A stretch of 25,081 nt of DNA from Myxococcales bacterium (GCA_016703425.1 JADJCA010000021.1:1-25081), one strand, 5' to 3'. Counted from the stretch's first letter, positions 10,776 through 19,236 are shown. The notes: a model not told the origin generated them from the sequence alone. Numbers and translations: made by a program.

Positions 10776-10865
10776 GGGACCGAGCCGGTCCCTCCACATC
10801 GCTTCGCGATGCGGAGGCCTCCCGCCTCCTCGAAAGTCCGAGGACCTGCGGCTTCGCAGGCTCGC
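10776..10865 (+). repeat. Four-hairpin dispersed repeat, copy A
   Basis: Four consecutive stem-loops fill this 90-base element: GGGACCG/CGGTCCC, CATCGC/GCGATG (extended by TCC/GGA), TCCTCG/CGAGGA, and CCTGCG/CGCAGG. An inverted copy with near-identical sequence lies at 19144-19236. It sits between convergent genes (SH3b/GH114-like gene and ferritin-like gene), so it may act as a bidirectional terminator or 3'-end stabiliser. No transposase or obvious target duplication is associated with it. Confidence 0.75.
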
Positions 10866-10872
10866 GCAGGGG

Positions 10873-11768
10873 CTACTTGCACCGGAGCGCCGGTTTGGAA
10901 CGCGGCGCGCTAAACTGGGCTCTTCGTTGTGTCGGCCCGCTGTCGAGCCACTCCTCCACGGGCGCGGTCTCGATCTCGAGCTCCCCTGGAGGCCTGGCAC
11001 GATGAGCGTGCGGAGCGCGTCGACGAGGGCTCCGTGCAGGAGCTCCGCCGGCGGCGCGCCGTGGCGCGCGGAGGCCATCGGTGTGCCGTTCATCGACCGG
11101 CGTCCCGTAGCGCCACTGGCGCAAGTTGAGGAACGCCATCGGCAAGAGCCACGGAGAGACGGCGCGCCGCTCGTCGACCGGCAGGCTCGCGCGAGGTAGG
11201 CCCACCCGAGGCGGCCGTGCTCGATCTCGTCGCTCAAGAGTTCGCGAAGCGCGGCGCGGGCGAGCTCACCTTCGGCCACTTCAAGGCACGACTCCAAGAA
11301 GACGCCCGCGGTGGTCTCGTTGAGGACGCACTGCCCAACGACGTAGAGCGTGTCGCGGAGCGCGGGCGACGCGCCCTGGTGCCGGGGCGGTCCAAGCACG
11401 AGCCTCGGCGCCGGTGCGAGCGCACGGCCCGCGAAGTGCGACGCCACGAGGCGACTGAGCTCCGTGTGGCGAAGCTCGTCGTCGACGGCGCGATGCGCGA
11501 GCGCGCAAAGCGGTGCCGCCGCACCCCCTCCGGTCGCACGACGTCGCGTGAGCGCCGCGTGAATGATCGCAAAGGAGTCGCCGACGCGCCGCTCCATCCC
11601 GGAGCGCAAGAGCCAGATCTCCGCGAGGCGCCGCCGCTCAGCAGCCGTGAGCCTCTCGAGGCTCTCGTCGGCTTCCGGGAGCGGCTTTTGCGTGAGCCGA
11701 CCGCCCCAACGTCCGTCGGGACTAAACGCGGGCGGCTCCGCGGGGAGCGGAGGGGTTGTGCGCTTCAC
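10873..11768 (-). CDS. Ferritin-like domain protein, frameshifted
   Basis: Predicted ferritin-like four-helix protein. Visible helices are LERLTAAERRRLAEIWLLRS, MERRVGDSFAIIHAAL, HRAVDDELRHTELSRLVASH, TLYVVGQCVLNETTAGVFLE, ARAALRELLSDEIEHGRLGW and SPWLLPMAFLNLRQWRYG. The DDELRH..E and DEIEHGRLGW segments carry the paired carboxylate/His ligands of a di-iron site, so an oxidase, oxygenase or iron-handling role is plausible. One or two indels occur near 11190, after which the frame ends ETAPVEEWLDSGPT... at 10873. The GTG start overlaps the stop of the upstream lipoprotein gene by four bases (GTGA), which indicates translational coupling. About 298 aa. The exact reaction cannot be told from sequence. 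Confidence 0.7.
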
Positions 11769-12387
11769 CCCGAGTCCGCGAAGGCTGCGTCGGTGGTCGG
11801 GCCCGCGTCGGCGCCTGCGTCGGCGCCCGCGCCTGCATCGGGCAGGAGCCAGCCTCCGGTGGCGCACGTCGCGCCGACGACGGGGGCGGGTCCAAAACAC
11901 TTGCAGGTCTCCGCGCGCACGGTGCCCGGTTGGCATTGCCAATCGGTACCGACGCAGAGCGCCGACAGGTCGACAAAGCCGCAGCGGCGCCGCCGCCGAG
12001 GTCGGCGTAGCAGTGATGAGGCAATCCCTTCGGCGTGCACGCGCCTGTGGGGTCGACGCAAATCGACGGGAGCTCGCCGCCGTGCCCCTTCGTGGTGGGC
12101 CACGTGTTGTCGCAGAACGCGTCGACGAGGACGTCCGCGCTGCCATCCACCTCGGAGACGCCCGCATCGGCCTCGGCGTCGGTGTTGGCGTCCGCTTCGG
12201 GCAACGCGGCTGCGGCGCCATCGGCCGACGTCGAGACGGTCGCCGCGGGCCCGGGCGTGCCGACGGCAGGGCTCGTCGGCTGCCCCACCTCCGCGTTTGA
12301 TTCGTCGGCGAAGCGACCGCACGCGACGCTCGTGGCGCCTAGCGCGATGCCTGCCCCCACAATGGCTTTGAAGAGTCGCGACGACAC
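11765..12387 (-). CDS. Cys-rich lipoprotein, frameshifted
   Basis: Exported lipoprotein of unknown role. The GTG gives MSSRLFKAIVGAGIALGATS followed by VAC as lipobox. A low-complexity Ala/Asp/Glu/Gly spacer follows, then a Cys-rich domain: FCDNTWP, ICVDPTGACTPKGLPHHCYA, LCVGTDWQCQPG, ETCKCFGPAPVVGATCATGG. It ends in an Asp-Ala-Gly tail (LPDAGAGADAGADAG). The pattern is typical of myxobacterial surface lipoproteins. One or more indels near 11960-12000 split the Cys domain. A longer start at 12426 would add an unlikely N-terminal extension. The gene is coupled by GTGA to the ferritin-like gene, so the two products probably act together. Confidence 0.65.
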
Positions 12388-12396
12388 GAGAGGCTC

Positions 12397-12402
12397 ACTA
12401 TA
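12397..12402 (-). promoter_or_regulatory. Possible -10 box of the Cys-rich lipoprotein operon
   Basis: TATAGT on the minus strand lies nine bases upstream of the GTG at 12387. It is a good match to a -10 element with a short leader. The -35 region is not convincing. Confidence 0.35.
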
Positions 12403-12480
12403 GCGCGCTTCCGGAAGACCGCGCACAGGCCATGAGCCCGTGCAGGCCCCTGGCCGTTTCCCGAGGGCTTCCGCTCGCGC

Positions 12481-12486
12481 TACAAG
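12481..12486 (+). promoter_or_regulatory. Possible -10 box of the DUF99/RNA ligase operon
   Basis: TACAAG sits five bases before the ATG at 12492, in the same arrangement as the other TAnnnT-like boxes in this window. No Shine-Dalgarno fits in the gap, so leaderless initiation is possible. Confidence 0.25.
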
Positions 12487-12491
12487 GTCCC

Positions 12492-13106
12492 ATGGCGACG
12501 CTGTCCAATGTCATTGGCTTCGACGACGCGCCCTTCGAACGGGCGCACCGTGGGGACATTCTCGTCGTCGGGACCGTTTGCTCGCGCACGCGCCTCGATG
12601 GCGTCGTCTCATCTCAGATCCGACGTGACGGGCAAAACTCCACGGCGCGCATGATCGCGATGGTGCAGCGCTCGCAGTTCGCGCGCCACGTTCAGGCCGT
12701 GCTGCTCCAGGGCATCGCCGTCGGCGGCTTCAACGTCGTCGACGTCCACGCGCTCCACGAAGCGCTCGACGTGCCCGTGCTCGTGGTGGCGCGCCGGCGC
12801 CCCAACTACGCCGCCATCAAACGCGCGCTTTTCGCAGGCGGGGGCGCAGGCGGGCGAGCCGCCACGGGCAGCGGCACCCCTCGCGCTGGCGTCCCCGGCG
12901 CCGCGCGCAAGTGGCGGCTCATCGAGCGCGCGGGGCCGATGGAGCCGCTGCGCGGCGTCTTCGTGCAGCGCGTGGGTCTCTCCGCGTCGGAGGCCGGCGA
13001 GCTCATCGCCGGCACGACGTTGCACGGCAACTTGCCCGAACCCTTGCGGCTCGCCCACCTCATCGCCGGCGGCGTCACGACGGGCGCGAGCCGAGGACGG
13101 GCGTGA
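12492..13106 (+). CDS. DUF99 / endonuclease dU-like protein
   Basis: Intact 204-aa member of the DUF99 family (Pfam name Endo_dU, after an archaeal deoxyuridine-directed endonuclease). Visible family blocks are VIGFDDAPFERAHRGDILVV, RLDGVVSSQIRRDGQN, VQAVLLQGIAVGGFNVVDVH, LDVPVLVVARRRPNYAAI and LPEPLRLAHLIAGGVTTG. The GFNVVD and PEPLRLAHLI motifs are diagnostic. A Gly-rich insert follows AALFAGG-like text around residue 120. The family is best known from archaea, so a bacterial copy in an operon is notable. Its stop overlaps the GTG of the RNA ligase gene (GTGA), so the two are co-translated. Family assignment is secure; the activity in this organism is inferred. Confidence 0.85.
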   Translation: MATLSNVIGFDDAPFERAHRGDILVVGTVCSRTRLDGVVSSQIRRDGQNSTARMIAMVQRSQFARHVQAVLLQGIAVGGFNVVDVHALHEALDVPVLVVARRRPNYAAIKRALFAGGGAGGRAATGSGTPRAGVPGAARKWRLIERAGPMEPLRGVFVQRVGLSASEAGELIAGTTLHGNLPEPLRLAHLIAGGVTTGASRGRA

Positions 13107-13853
13107 CCGCGCCTTCTGGCGCCCGCGCCGCACGCACAAGGCTCGCGCCGCCGTATCCGTCCATCGGCCACCTGCCCGGCTCGCGCACCGGCCCGAGCGA
13201 CCGCACCGTGAGCGCCGCGACGGCGCGCGCGTGCACCGACGAGGGCGCCGCGCTTCCCGGCACGACGGTCACCGTGCAAGAAGCTCGATGGGTCGTGCGT
13301 GATGGTGGCGCGCCTCGACGGACGCATCGTGGCCCTCGGACGCGACGGCACGCGCGCCGAGGACTCTCCGAACGCGGGCCGCCGAATGTTCGCGCGCTGG
13401 GTCGCAGCCGAGGCGCGGCGCTTCGACGCGCTCCTCGAAGACGGCGAGCGCGCCGCCGGCGAATGGTTGGCGTTGGTGCACGGCACCCGTTACGCGCTCA
13501 CGCATGAGCCGTTCGTGCTCTTCGACCTCTTGACCTCATCGGCCTCGAACGGACCGCGCGAAAGACATCACCGGTCGTCGAGGCGCGCGCGCGAGCACGG
13601 CTTTTCAACGCCGCACGTGGTGCACCGAGGCGCGCCCCTCTCCGTCGCCGGGGCGCGGGCGCTCCTCGGAGATCGCGGCCATCATGGCGCCGATGAAGCG
13701 GCGGAAGGCGTCGTCTATCGCGTCGAGCGCGCCGACCGTGTTTTGATCGTGGCGAAAAACTCGTCGAAGCGGCGAAGATCGATGGCCGCTTCTTGCCAGA
13801 GAACACCGGCGCGCCGGCGTTTATGGAACTTCCACGATGGCCTCGACCTCTAG
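13103..13853 (+). CDS. RNA ligase family protein, frameshifted
   Basis: Covalent nucleotidyltransferase of the RNA ligase superfamily, expected to seal RNA nicks through a lysine-AMP intermediate. The N-terminal segment YPSIGHLPGS leads to motif I, which reads VTVQEKLDGSCVMVARLDG after one indel near 13283 (adenylated Lys in KLDG). GEWLALVHGTRYALTHEPFV with LFDLL corresponds to motifs III/IIIa. AEGVVYRVERADRVLIVAK carries motif IV (EGVVYR) and the motif V lysine. A further reading KIDGRFLPENTGAPAFMEL sits in another frame, so two to three indels occur. The GTG start overlaps the DUF99 stop. The last frame overlaps the next gene's start by 17 bases. The substrate (tRNA, rRNA or other nicked RNA) cannot be inferred. 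Confidence 0.75.
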
Positions 13854-15105
13854 CGTCATCTTCGTCACGCAAAATCGCGGCAAGGCCGACGAGATCGCGA
13901 CCTTGCTCGGGGGCGTGCCGGTCCGGTGGGAGCGATTGCCGCTCGCGCACGTGCCCGGCGACGACCTCGAAGCGGCGGCCAGCGGTCGCGTGAGCGAAGC
14001 GTTTCGGCGCCTCGGCGCGCCGTGTTTCTTGGAGAACACAGGTCTATGGGTGCACGAGCACGGCATCGACGAGCCGCCCGCCTTTGCGCCGCGCGCCTTG
14101 AAGGACGTGATAGCCCGCCTTGGTGGCGAAGAAGCCTTCTGGTCCCGCTTCGGCAGTGCCCCCGTCCGCGCGCGCGTCGCCGTGGCCTACGCGAGCGGCG
14201 AGGGCACGCCTCGCGTCTTCTCGGGAGAGCTGGTCGGACAGGTGGCAAGCAAGACCCAAGGGCACCGGCGGCTACGGCTGGGACCGCGTTGTCGTTCCTG
14301 ATGGCTATGCGCGGACGCTATCGGAGCTTCTGGCGACGAAATACCTCGCCAACATGCGTCTGTTCCCGTACCTCGCGCTGGCGGGCGTCCTCCGCGGGCG
14401 ATCCTACGAAGGCGTCTTTGAGGCGCACATCACGATCGCCGCCGAGGACGAAGCGACGTGCGCCCGCTTCGCGGCGACGTGCAACGAGCTCGGTGTGAAG
14501 TTCGTTCAGATCGAGCTCCCGCGGGGCGTCACCCGCTCGCAGCCCATGACGGCGTCCTACCACCGGGGGCGCCTCGAGACCGTGCACGCCGAGGTCCTCG
14601 CGCTCGGCAAGGAGCTCGTCCGCCGCGGCTTCTCCGTGACGCGCACGAAGATCGAGGCCGTCGGCGCGAGCCTGACGTGCCCGAGACCGATGAGGAAGCC
14701 GAGACCCGGCCTCCGCAGAACTACTTCGAGTACCACGTGAAGGTCATTCTGCCGAAGGACGGTTCGGAGGACGCGCTCGCGGCACTCCGGTCTCTTTGCG
14801 AGCAACACGACGCGCACCTGTCCCGGAGCGCGCGCCGATCAAGTCAGGACACGGCGAGCCAGGACACGGCGAGCCAGGACACGGCGGGGCGCGACACGGC
14901 GGCTCGTGACACGGTCGCGCGTTTCGTTACGCGTTTCGTTACCCAGCGAGCCTATCGCTCAGGCCGCGTGACGAGCGCCGCGGCCTTCGACGCGCTCGTG
15001 GCGGCGCTCGACGCCGCAGGCTTCCGCACGAGCACGCGCCTCCGCGAATACACCGTCTACGACAGCAACATCGGCGTCGACGCCGGTTGGATGAACGGCG
15101 CGTAA
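13837..15105 (+). CDS. Ham1/RdgB-like NTP pyrophosphatase fused to a duplicated unknown domain
   Basis: The N-terminal ~185 residues resemble Ham1/RdgB house-cleaning pyrophosphatases that remove (d)ITP/XTP. SSVIFVTQNRGKADEIATLL matches the substrate-binding start, FLENTGLWV replaces the usual DDSGL motif, and GTGGYGWDRVVVPDGYARTL is the conserved C-terminal loop with YLANMR after it. A second part follows: YEGVFEAHITIAAEDEATCA, ELGVKFVQIELPRG, QPMTASYHRGRLETVHAEVL, RRGFSVTRTKIEAVG. A third, NYFEYHVKVILP ... FVTQRAYRSGR ... LDAAGFRTSTRLREYTVYDS, looks like a diverged repeat of the second. The fused domains are unrecognised. Two indels lie near 14250 and 14680. A tandem repeat interrupts the third part. 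The stop overlaps the next ATG (TAATG). Confidence 0.65.
14842..14942 (+). repeat. In-frame tandem repeats (5 x 15 bp, 2 x 12 bp)
   Basis: Five adjacent 15-base units of the type AGCCAGGACACGGCG (14842-14916), the first three almost identical, encode (S/G/A)-x-DTA pentapeptides. Two exact copies of GCGTTTCGTTAC follow (14919-14942), encoding RFVT twice. Both unit lengths are multiples of three, so the frame is kept. The expansion lies inside the third domain of the Ham1 fusion. Confidence 0.85.
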
Positions 15106-15945
15106 TGCGAGCGCTCTTGGACGCCTGGTTGCGGCGGCTCGCGCGCTCGCCGCTCCGCGAGCGGTGGATTCTTCGCGGCGGCCTTGTCACCTGCCACCAC
15201 TGTCCGTCAAGGCCCGCGCCGGAAGACATCGACCTCGTCGGCCTCGGCCGCTTCGACGAGGCGGAGGCGCGGCGGAGATGCGCGCTCGCCCTTGCGCCGG
15301 CGTCGAGCGACGAGAGCGTCTCCTTCCACTCGCCCGTGAGCGAGATCATCTGGGGCGACACGCCCTTTCCCGGGCTTCGGACCACGGTGGAGACGAAGGT
15401 GGAAGCGCGGCCCGGACCGCGCATTCAGATCGACCTGGGCTTCGGCGATCCCTTGGAGCCAGGCCCCGAGCCGCTCGTCGTTGGCGGCGCGTCGCTCTTG
15501 GCGGTGCGCGCCGAGACGATGGTTGCGTGGAAGCTGCACGGAATTGTGGAGCATGGCCGCGGCCGTTGGCGCGCCAAAGACCTCGCCGACGCGCTCCTTC
15601 TGTTTCGCGAAGCCTCCGTCGACGCCGGCGCGCTGGATGGCGCTGGATGGCGCGCTCGACCGGGCCCTCGCCCTCGCGTTCGAGAGCCGGGGCACGCCGC
15701 TCAGCGCGACAAGGGCGTTTCTGGAGGAGCCGACCTGGGGCCAGAGCCGCGGAAGCCGCCGCCGCTGGGCAACCTTTCTCAAGCGACGGCCGTGCCCTTT
15801 GGATGGCGACGTAACGGTCGTGAGGGACGAACTGCGGCGGCACGCCGCGCCCCTCATCGAGCGCGTGTCGGCCCGCGGTCTTGCCGGCTCACGCGAGCGC
15901 GACGGTACTCATGGAGAGCAGGGCCCGGCGGCGAAGCCGGCGTAG
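15105..15945 (+). CDS. AbiEii-like nucleotidyltransferase
   Basis: Nucleotidyltransferase of the AbiEii/AbiGii (DUF1814-type) family. WILRGGLVTCHHC followed by PAPEDIDLVGLGRFDEAEAR is the G-x(n)-D-x-D nucleotidyltransferase signature. TTVETKVEARPGPRIQIDLG gives the third acidic residue, and LLAVRAETMVAWKLHGIVEH with RWRAKDLADALLL is the conserved helical region with the K..D..D motif. In AbiE systems such enzymes act as toxins, but no AbiEi-type HTH antitoxin is next door, so a different role is likely. The ATG overlaps the Ham1 fusion stop by one base. A frameshift near 15640 coincides with a repeated CTGGATGGCG. The frame then continues ALDGALDRALALAFESRGTP and ends at 15945, slightly overlapping the convergent lipoprotein gene. 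Confidence 0.75.
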
Positions 15946-16814
15946 TTGCGAGAATCGGCGCCGCTGCCGGTGACGGCGGTGGACGAGATGTTGACGGCCC
16001 AGAGCTTCCCCCCGGCGAAGTAGTGGTACTGCGCGACGTCGTCGCGCCACGTGAAGTCGTCGACAGGGCAGTTGCCACCAATGGCCCCGCACATGGAGAC
16101 GAGCCCGGGGATCGCCGTGAGGGGCGTCCCCGCCGCCGCGGTCGTCAGCGCGAGGGCGCCATCGAGGCGCCACGCTTTGCCGTCTCACCACGAAGAGCTC
16201 CTTGCTGTCGTCGCGCCACGCGAGCGCTTCACGGCGCACGTCCCGGCGTCGATGCCGAGGCAAGGCCCCGCCGCCACGCCGGCCACAGTCTCGAGCAGGT
16301 TGCCCCCGGCCCCGCCGTCACCCGCGTCGCCGAACGTGAAGGCGCCGTCCAAGACCCAGTAGCGCGAGCCATAGACTGCATAATACATCGCAATGTCGGG
16401 GCGCCACGTGAGCGCGTCCAGGTGACAGACCGAGGCTTGCGACCCGCAGGGGCCATCACGCAAGCCTGAGAAGGCGCGAAGGTCGGTGCCAATGGGGCTG
16501 CCGGTGAGCTGACGGTTGCCGTCGAGCGTCCACCGCTTTCCCTTGGCCACGACCTCATACTGGTTGTTTCGCCACGTGACGGCATCGAGGGCACACGGAG
16601 GCAAGGCCACGTCGGAGGTCACCGCCGTGTCAGGAACGAGGGCCGCGTCGACGGTCGCGCCATCGGAAGCCGTAGCGTCGGGCACGGGGTCGGTGATGGC
16701 GGGCGAGCCTGGCCCTTCGGGTACCGCACCAAAGTCCGACACAGCTTCCTCGGGGCATGCCGCAACGGCGAACCCCATGGTCGCCAGGGCGACCAACGCA
16801 AACACCCGTCTCAT
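15909..16814 (-). CDS. Lipoprotein with four hemopexin-like repeats, frameshifted
   Basis: The ATG opens a signal peptide (MRRVFALVALATMGFAV) with lipobox AAC, then a spacer rich in Pro/Ala/Asp. Four ~55-residue repeats follow, each starting with Cys and a WR motif and ending with GxCG or GPC. Repeat 1 has CALDAVTWRNNQYEVVAKGK and WTLDG. Repeat 2 has CHLDALTWRPDIAMYYAVYG and YWVLDG. Repeat 3 has EALAWRDDSKELFVV and, in another frame, AWRLDG. Repeat 4 has CPVDDFTWRDDVAQYHYFAG and LWAVN. The WR...(Y/F)...G...W.(L/V)DG layout matches hemopexin-type propeller blades, and four blades would close a propeller. Two or three indels fall in repeat 3. Ligand unknown; surface binding or sensing is a guess. 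Confidence 0.7.
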
Positions 16815-16821
16815 TGTGACT

Positions 16822-16827
16822 ACGCTA
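16822..16827 (-). promoter_or_regulatory. Possible -10 box of the hemopexin-like lipoprotein
   Basis: TAGCGT on the minus strand lies seven bases before the ATG at 16814, consistent with the short-leader pattern at other starts. The match to consensus is weak. Confidence 0.2.
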
Positions 16828-17039
16828 TCGATGGGCCTTCCGGGACGCAACGCCACCGGAGCCGTGCCAGCGCTCTTCGCCGGCGTCCTTCATCCCCGAC
16901 TGTAACGGGCCTGCGACACGCTGGATCACGCACGTCGCGCGAAGCCCGACGCCGCCGAGCGTTTTCCTTGGAAATCCTCGGGGGCGGCCTCTTTCGACGC
17001 GCGTCGCAGGCGTGGCTTGCTTCCTGCTGTCACCGAGGC

Positions 17040-17510
17040 ATGCGTTCTCACCTCGCTCACCTCGCCGCTCTCGCCTCCGCACTCTTCGCAACGCCTTTCG
17101 TGGGCGGCTGCTCGGGCTCACCGGAGACGGGCGGTTCGACGTCGCAGACGGTTCGTGGAGGTGCGCCCACGCCTGCGCCGTCGACCGGGCCCTCCGCCGT
17201 CGCGGCAACCGGCGACGCGGGCACACAGGCGCCGGCGAGCGGCGACGTCTGCGCCGCCGAGCCCGAAGACGACACGTGCTCCACTTGCGTGAAGCAGAAG
17301 TGCTGCGCCCCCGTGCGAACCTGCTTGGCCGACGCCCAATGCAGCGCCCTCGACGCGTGCATGTCGAAGTGCTTTGACGGCGTGCAACAGCCGGGGGCCA
17401 AAGAGCAGCAGTGCGTCACGGCGTGCCAGGCCCAATACCCGCAGGGGCGAGCCAAGGTGGACGCCATCGACGCCTGCGTCGAGCAGAGCTGCGCCGCGCA
17501 GTGCCAGTAA
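17040..17510 (+). CDS. Cys-rich lipoprotein
   Basis: Intact 156-aa exported lipoprotein of unknown function. The signal peptide MRSHLAHLAALASALFATPF ends at a GGC lipobox. A Thr/Pro/Ala/Gly spacer (~residues 25-70) follows. The C-terminal domain holds about 13 cysteines in a regular pattern: CAAEPEDDTCSTCVKQKCC, RTCLADAQCSALDACMSKC, QQCVTACQ, DACVEQSCAAQCQ. The C..C..KCC..C...C...C spacing is typical of small Cys-rich lipoproteins in myxobacteria and suggests a disulfide-bonded helical domain. GAGG just before the ATG gives a usable ribosome binding site. No frame damage. Confidence 0.75.
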   Translation: MRSHLAHLAALASALFATPFVGGCSGSPETGGSTSQTVRGGAPTPAPSTGPSAVAATGDAGTQAPASGDVCAAEPEDDTCSTCVKQKCCAPVRTCLADAQCSALDACMSKCFDGVQQPGAKEQQCVTACQAQYPQGRAKVDAIDACVEQSCAAQCQ

Positions 17511-17618
17511 CGCCGGCACCGTAGAGGCGGCCCGCTCTTGCCGGCCACGTCGCACCCTCGCCGCCCCTTCCGGCCGGCCTTCGTTGAAAGGCGCGCCGTT
17601 TTCTGCCAACGTCCGCTC

Positions 17619-19104
17619 ATGCGCACCTTCGTGTCTCGGCGCGAGGCCATGGTTTGGCTCGGCGGCCTCGTGGCCGTCGGGTGCGGCTCAGGGCGCGAGC
17701 TCCACTACGGGGACGCCTCCACCGACGCCGCCGGCAACGGACGCGTCGGTGGGCGGCGCCGACGCGACCCTCGGCGAGCCACGCGACGCGGGCACCGCCA
17801 ACGCGGCGGACACCGGGTCAGAAGACGCGGAAGACGCGGCGTTGCCAAAGACGGCTGAGGAGCTCCTCTCGCGCATCGACGCCATCGTGGTCGTCATGAT
17901 GGAGAACCGCTCGTTCGATCACTTCCTCGGCGCGCTTCGTTCAGACCCAAACTACCCGGCCGCCGGCGGTGTCGAGGGGCTGACGGGCACCGAGACGAAC
18001 CCCGGCCCCGACGGCGGCGCGATCAGCGCCTTCAAGATGACCAACTTCACGCCGGAGGACCCGCCTCACTCGTGGAACGCGAGCCACGCCCAGTGGAACA
18101 ACGGCGCAAACGACGGCTTCGTGAAGGCTCACTCGGGAGCGACGCAAGACGAGGTCATGGGCTACCACGACCGTTCGCAGCTCGAGTTCTACTACTTCCT
18201 CGCCGATCACTTCACCGTCTGCGATCACTGGTTCGCATCGGTCATGGGCCCCACGTGGCCCAACCGCTTCTACCTGCACGCCTGCACGTCGGGCGGCAAG
18301 AAGGACAACTCGGCGTACTTCGTCGGCGCGCCCACGACGCTGTGGAAGCGCCTTCAGAGCGCCGGCAAGACCTTCAAGAACTACGCGGCCGGCGCCGTCA
18401 CTTGGTACACGGGCGCCTTCATCGGAGAGGTCTTGAACCTCAATCCGTCGAAGCCCATCGCCGAGTTCTTCGACGACGCGAAGAACGGCACCCTGCCGAA
18501 CTTCTCGATCATCGACCCGGACTTCTTCGCCGCCGACGATCACCCGAGCCACGACATCCGGCTCGGGCAGGTCTTCGTCTCGAGCGTCTACCGCGCGCTC
18601 ACCGAGAGCCCTCAGTGGAAGCGAACGCTCCTCGTCATCACCTACGACGAACACGGCGGCTTCTTCGATCACGTTCCGCCGCCCACGACCACCGATCCGA
18701 TCCCCGAGTTTCAGCAGCTTGGGTTTCGCGTTCCCACGTTCGTGGTGGGCGGCATGGTCAAGGCGGGCCACGTCGAAAAGACGGTGCTCGAGCACAGCTC
18801 CGTGGGCGCGACCTTGCGCGATCGTTTTGGCATTCCGAGCCTCGGCCCACGGATGGATGCGGCCGCATCGCTTGCGGTCTGCATCGATCCAGCGAAGGCG
18901 CTGTCCCCGTCGCCGCCTCCGCCCAATCCGCCGACGCCCAAGCTCGCGCTGGCGCGTGCCGTGAAAGGCCCAAGCGGCGCGTGGGTGACGAGCCAGCCGG
19001 AGCTGGCGCACATGGTCGACAGCGGCCAGATCCCTCGGGCCTTGGTCGATCAACGCCCCACGCGGAGCGTCTCTCAGGCTGGCTGCGCGAAGCCGAGCGC
19101 TTAG
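17619..19104 (+). CDS. Tat-exported phosphoesterase (phospholipase C / acid phosphatase family)
   Basis: Phosphoesterase-family (PF04185-type) hydrolase acting on phospholipids or phosphomonoesters outside the cytoplasm. The N-terminus MRTFVSRREAMVWLGGLVAV followed by GC carries a twin-arginine motif (SRREAM) and a lipobox, so it is probably a Tat lipoprotein. One indel near 17690 separates this from the main frame. Catalytic motifs are intact: IVVVMMENRSFDHFLGALR (metal-binding E-N and nucleophile region), DPPHSWNASHAQWNNG, FASVMGPTWPNRFY, IDPDFFAADDHPSHDIRLGQ and VITYDEHGGFFDHVPPP, the signature of this family. About 494 aa, normal for the single-domain form. The stop is followed within 40 bases by the hairpin repeat. 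Confidence 0.88.
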
Positions 19105-19143
19105 GGGCCGTGCGGCTCGAGGGTAAGGCCTTCTTCCGCTGCG

Positions 19144-19236
19144 GCGAGCCTGCCGAAGCCGCAGCTCCTCGGACTTTCGAGGAGGCGGGGAGGACTCCGC
19201 ATCGCGCAGCGATGTGGAGGGACCGGCTACGGTCCC
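19144..19236 (-). repeat. Four-hairpin dispersed repeat, copy B (inverted)
   Basis: Read on the minus strand this matches copy A (10776-10865) with only a few substitutions and small indels. Two blocks of 20 and 21 bases are identical. The first stem (GGGACCG/CGGTCCC) and the CATCGC/GCGATG stem are preserved although the loop changes from TTC to TGC, as expected if structure is selected. It lies between the phosphoesterase and the convergent Uma2 gene. Confidence 0.75.

Noticed and set aside
10776..10865. Insertion sequence or active MITE
   Set aside because: No transposase, no clear terminal inverted repeats across the whole element, and no target-site duplication at either copy.
10743..12221. 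Single 492-codon minus-strand fusion of lipoprotein and ferritin-like gene
   Set aside because: Its N-terminal third is an out-of-frame reading of the Cys-rich lipoprotein. The GTGA overlap shows two separate genes.
14842..14942. CRISPR-like array
   Set aside because: The units are directly adjacent with no spacers, in frame and within a gene; this is a tandem repeat.
15105..15945. AbiE toxin-antitoxin pair
   Set aside because: No AbiEi-like HTH antitoxin gene is adjacent; the upstream partner is the Ham1 fusion.
15087..16469. Long plus-strand frame extending the AbiEii-like gene over the hemopexin-like gene
   Set aside because: Only the first ~180 codons carry AbiEii motifs. After the duplication-associated frameshift near 15640 the frame is non-coding, and the real one ends at 15945.
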